The position numbers and the translations under genes were made by a program. The notes below the pieces were generated by a model. The model searched no databases. It was not told the DNA's origin and was given only the letters and a program-made list of their open reading frames with translations. A stretch of 17,465 nt of DNA. It comes from UBA10649 sp964597445. GTDB lineage: Bacteria; Actinomycetota; Actinomycetes; S36-B12. Shown here in pieces: positions 15,347 to 17,465 of the stretch (the first letter of the stretch is position 1; every line of letters starts with the position of its first letter). The stretch covers positions 1 through 17,465 of the forward strand of contig CAZQXO010000042.1 of assembly GCA_964597445.1 (NCBI GenBank). The letters run 5' to 3'.

Positions 15347-15768
15347 TCGTTCCGATGCGACGAGCGGTGCTCTGGGCGGTGGTTGCGGCGAGCGCGGCGA
15401 CCCTGCTCGCCGGATGCGGGGATGAGGGCGCGACAGCGCAACGTTCGGCGGCGGCCTCATGCTCGTATCCCGTTCCTGCGACACCGAATTTCGATGCCCA
15501 GACGGCTGATCCCGCCCTGCTCGCCGAGCTTGCCATCGCCGCCCGTGAGCGGTCCCGGCTGGCGGACGAGGCTGCGACAGTGGCTCAGCGGTGGCAAGCC
15601 CTTGCGGACGCGGCGCGCGTGCTGTCGGTGGCGGCAGATCGGGTGCTGGAGGTGCGCACCGAGGGTGGGTCAGTGGCGGAGGAGATCCCGCTTGAGGTGT
15701 GGAATCAGGTGAAGCTCGCCAGCGATGCCTTCCTCATCGAGTGCCGGTCGGCGTTAGCCGAGTCATGA
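15343..15768 (+). CDS. small predicted lipoprotein of unknown function
   Basis: The 141-residue product has a lipoprotein signal: basic residues Arg6-Arg7, a hydrophobic stretch (AVLWAVVAASAATL) and the lipobox LLAGC with Cys25. It should be lipid-anchored on the outside of the membrane. The mature part is Ala/Glu/Arg-rich and predicted mainly helical (about residues 55-115), with cysteines at 40 and about 134 that might form a disulphide. I recognise no family. ATG 15343 overlaps the der stop (ATGA); ATG 15355 (Met5) is an alternative start that keeps the signal. The 3' end overlaps the convergent lipase gene by 6 bases. Composition matches its neighbours. Confidence 0.75.
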   Translation: MIVPMRRAVLWAVVAASAATLLAGCGDEGATAQRSAAASCSYPVPATPNFDAQTADPALLAELAIAARERSRLADEAATVAQRWQALADAARVLSVAADRVLEVRTEGGSVAEEIPLEVWNQVKLASDAFLIECRSALAES

Positions 15769-17001
15769 GTTCGGATCGACCGGAGCCACGGGCATCGGAA
15801 GTTCGCAGGTCGTGGTGACGGGCATGCCCGCGAAGCGCTCATAGATCCATTGGAAGGCCGTCGGGCCGGCGACATGGGCGGCGTCCTCGTGGTTGACGTC
15901 TCCCATCCAGAGTGTGCTCAGACTCGATCCCGCATCGCACCATTCCTGAGCGACGATCGCGTTCGGCCAGGGCAGGACAACTTCATCAGCCGTGCCCTGG
16001 GCGATGAAGGCGGGCATGGTCGGGGGGAGGGGATCGGGAGTCTGCTCGTTCAAGGCCGTCCGCCACTCGGGATTCCTGAGCGGGTCGGAGGAGAAGAACT
16101 GGTCTCCGAAAGCCTCGCGGGCGGTGGCCTCCAGGCCGGACTGGGCGATGCATTCCGTGGCGAGGCGGTTTTCGGCGTCGGCCCCCTGGGTCGTGAGGAT
16201 CGAGTCGATCGGGAGGTCCGGGTAGTACGTCGGCCACGACTCGATGAGATCCGAGCCGATCACCCACCCCACAGCGGTGTCCCACTGGGCTGACGCGATC
16301 GCTGAGAGATCGAGGGCGGGTGCAGCAGCGGCGACCCCGACGAGCGTGAGCTCAGGGGCGTACTCCGGTCCCAGGTGACCCGTCCAGATCGATGCGTGGC
16401 CACCCTGCGAATGTCCGAACGTCGCGTAGCGATCACCGGCCTGCGCCTCGGGGATCGTGCGCGCGGCTCGGACGGCGTTCACGACGTCACGCACCTCCGA
16501 CTGCGCGATCAGATACTGATTCGGTCCTGGGGTGCCGAGGCCCACGTAGTCGGTGGCGACGACCACCCATCCCTGCTCGAGCATCAGCGGGAGGAACGTG
16601 GTCATGTCGCCGATGGGGTTGGTCGATCGGGACGGCACGCACGCATCACCCATGCCGAGGGTCCCGTGCTCCCAGGCGACCACCGGGCGTCCACCGGCGG
16701 GGGCGGGAGTATCCGGCAGGAAGAGCATGCCTCCGGAGACGGCGCGCGTGCCGTCAGGTCGCTCCGACACGTACAGGATCCGCTCAGCCCGACCACCAGG
16801 AACAGTGACATCGAGGGGCTCGCGTCGGATCACCGTGCCGAGAGCATCAGGGATGGGGTCGGGAGGCGCGTAGAAGGGATCAAGGGCGACCTGGCGTTCA
16901 CGCGACTCCTCCCACGACGCGCCGACGTGGGCAACGCCGTAGGCGATACCGACGACGACGAGGGCCAGCAGGCCCAATCCGATGACGCGTCGCGGTCGCA
17001 T
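15763..17001 (-). CDS. secretory-lipase-type alpha/beta hydrolase
   Basis: This 412-residue protein resembles the secretory lipase (LIP, PF03583) family of alpha/beta hydrolases, which cleave esters or triacylglycerols outside the cell. An N-terminal hydrophobic segment (about 6-25) after MRPRR acts as signal peptide or membrane anchor. VVAWEHGTLG (107-116) matches the oxyanion region, the nucleophile elbow is GHSQGG with Ser198, Asp339 lies in QGTADEVVLP, and His371 or His376 (NHEDAAH) completes the triad. Four cysteines (121, 284, 355, 399) could make two disulphides. It is read on the minus strand, convergent with the lipoprotein and divergent from the exported protein at 17059. A TAGGTT hexamer 6 bases before its ATG suggests leaderless transcription. 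The substrate is unknown. Confidence 0.88.
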   Translation of the reverse strand: MRPRRVIGLGLLALVVVGIAYGVAHVGASWEESRERQVALDPFYAPPDPIPDALGTVIRREPLDVTVPGGRAERILYVSERPDGTRAVSGGMLFLPDTPAPAGGRPVVAWEHGTLGMGDACVPSRSTNPIGDMTTFLPLMLEQGWVVVATDYVGLGTPGPNQYLIAQSEVRDVVNAVRAARTIPEAQAGDRYATFGHSQGGHASIWTGHLGPEYAPELTLVGVAAAAPALDLSAIASAQWDTAVGWVIGSDLIESWPTYYPDLPIDSILTTQGADAENRLATECIAQSGLEATAREAFGDQFFSSDPLRNPEWRTALNEQTPDPLPPTMPAFIAQGTADEVVLPWPNAIVAQEWCDAGSSLSTLWMGDVNHEDAAHVAGPTAFQWIYERFAGMPVTTTCELPMPVAPVDPNS

Positions 17002-17007
17002 GGACGC

Positions 17008-17013
17008 AACCTA
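17008..17013 (-). promoter_or_regulatory. candidate leaderless promoter of the lipase (-10 TAGGTT)
   Basis: Read on the minus strand this is TAGGTT, six bases before the lipase ATG, with the TAG in frame as a stop, so no longer N-terminus is possible. No Shine-Dalgarno is present. It mirrors the promoter of the divergent gene. Confidence 0.5.
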
Positions 17014-17046
17014 CGGGACCGTTGCGATCGCACGGACTGGGCCCGG

Positions 17047-17052
17047 TAGGTT
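17047..17052 (+). promoter_or_regulatory. candidate leaderless promoter of the exported protein (-10 TAGGTT)
   Basis: TAGGTT ends 6 bases before GTG 17059 and its TAG is an in-frame stop. TTGCGA (17022-17027) is a possible -35 with a long 19-base spacer. The palindrome TGCGATCGCA (17023-17032) lies near the middle of the 57-base divergent region and could be an operator, though this is speculative. Confidence 0.5.
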
Positions 17053-17058
17053 CACGGG

Positions 17059-17465
17059 GTGCGCACACCATCACTAATCGCCTCCGCCTGCGGCGGTGCC
17101 CTCGTCCTCCTCGGTCTGGCGGCTCCCATGGCCGGTGCGGACACCGGACCGGCCCTGGGATTTCGGGCGTCGACCGCCTCTGCGTCCGTGCCCGCGGCGA
17201 CCGCGGAGAATCTGGCTCTCGGGGCGCGTACGAACGGTCGCGCGGTCGTGGTCATCGAGGGTGGAGGTGCTCCGCATCCCTTCACGACTCCGTGGGATGC
17301 CTGCGACGGTGGTCGAGCCACATACGTCCAGGCGATGGTGGACGCCGGTCTCGCCGTCTTCACGGCCCCGGGCAAGGGCAACACCCTTGCGAGCACGGCC
17401 GGGCGCACGGGTTGCCCGCCCCAGCCCCCGCTGGACATCCAGTGGAACACCGCCAGCTACCCGAC
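17059..17465 (+). CDS. exported protein of unknown function, N-terminal part
   Basis: An open frame starts at GTG 17059 and runs off the window with 135 complete codons. The N-terminus has a signal peptide: MRTPS, a hydrophobic segment of about residues 6-22, and a likely cleavage after APMAGA. The mature part contains VVVIEGGGAPHPFTTPWDACDG and AGLAVFTAPGKGNT, a strand-turn pattern reminiscent of the first strands of an alpha/beta hydrolase, and cysteines in DACDG and TGCPP. That likeness is weak and the decisive part lies beyond the window. The start is fixed by the in-frame TAG at 17047 and by the candidate leaderless promoter. It is divergent from the lipase, and the two may share regulation. 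Confidence 0.65.
   Translation, partial: MRTPSLIASACGGALVLLGLAAPMAGADTGPALGFRASTASASVPAATAENLALGARTNGRAVVVIEGGGAPHPFTTPWDACDGGRATYVQAMVDAGLAVFTAPGKGNTLASTAGRTGCPPQPPLDIQWNTASYP

Noticed and set aside
15850..17049. Plus-strand frames opposite the lipase (15850-16293, 16375-17049)
   Set aside because: They are antisense to a well-supported hydrolase with an intact triad and show no domain, signal or ribosome site of their own.
17052..17450. Minus-strand frame of 132 codons at the right edge
   Set aside because: It is antisense to the plus-strand frame from GTG 17059, which has a signal peptide and a promoter; the minus frame has neither.

Overview
This is a high-GC, gene-dense stretch of an actinobacterial (Actinomycetota) chromosome. 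The order tlyA, nadK, recN, pyrG, NUDIX, ald, xerD, parA, scpA, scpB, rluB, aroH, tyrA, cmk, acyltransferase-like, der is the block known from Mycobacterium and Streptomyces. I cannot name the species. Most of it is core housekeeping, and I do not see a defence island, prophage, CRISPR array, IS element, tRNA or rRNA. No gap between genes exceeds 150 bases.

Layout: (1) 1-3054: the end of tlyA, then nadK and recN, chained by ATGA overlaps. (2) 3069-5424: pyrG and a NUDIX hydrolase. (3) 5510-7527: ald and xerD; xerD probably starts at a CTG inside the ald stop. (4) 7677-10930: parA-scpA-scpB-rluB, a tightly overlapping chromosome-organisation operon ending in a pseudouridine synthase. (5) 10952-12417: aroH-tyrA, chorismate to hydroxyphenylpyruvate. 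(6) 12468-15768: cmk, an acyltransferase-like gene without its catalytic motifs, der and a small lipoprotein. (7) 15763-17001 on the minus strand: a secreted or membrane-anchored lipase. (8) From 17059: a divergently transcribed exported protein that runs off the window.

The unit boundaries largely agree with a recurring promoter signature. A -10 hexamer of type TAGGCT, TAGGTT, TACGCT or TAGTCT precedes pyrG, ald, parA, aroH, cmk, the lipase and the last gene. In five of these seven the hexamer ends 6-8 bases before the start codon, the geometry of leaderless transcripts. Genes inside units are mostly joined by 4-base ATGA, GTGA or CTGA overlaps.

Points most worth a second look: the intact but apparently dead PlsC-like protein between cmk and der, the CTG start of xerD, the leaderless promoter set, and direct recN-pyrG adjacency without the steA/steB pair that usually separates them. 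Family assignments rest on reading motifs by eye; no database search was possible.
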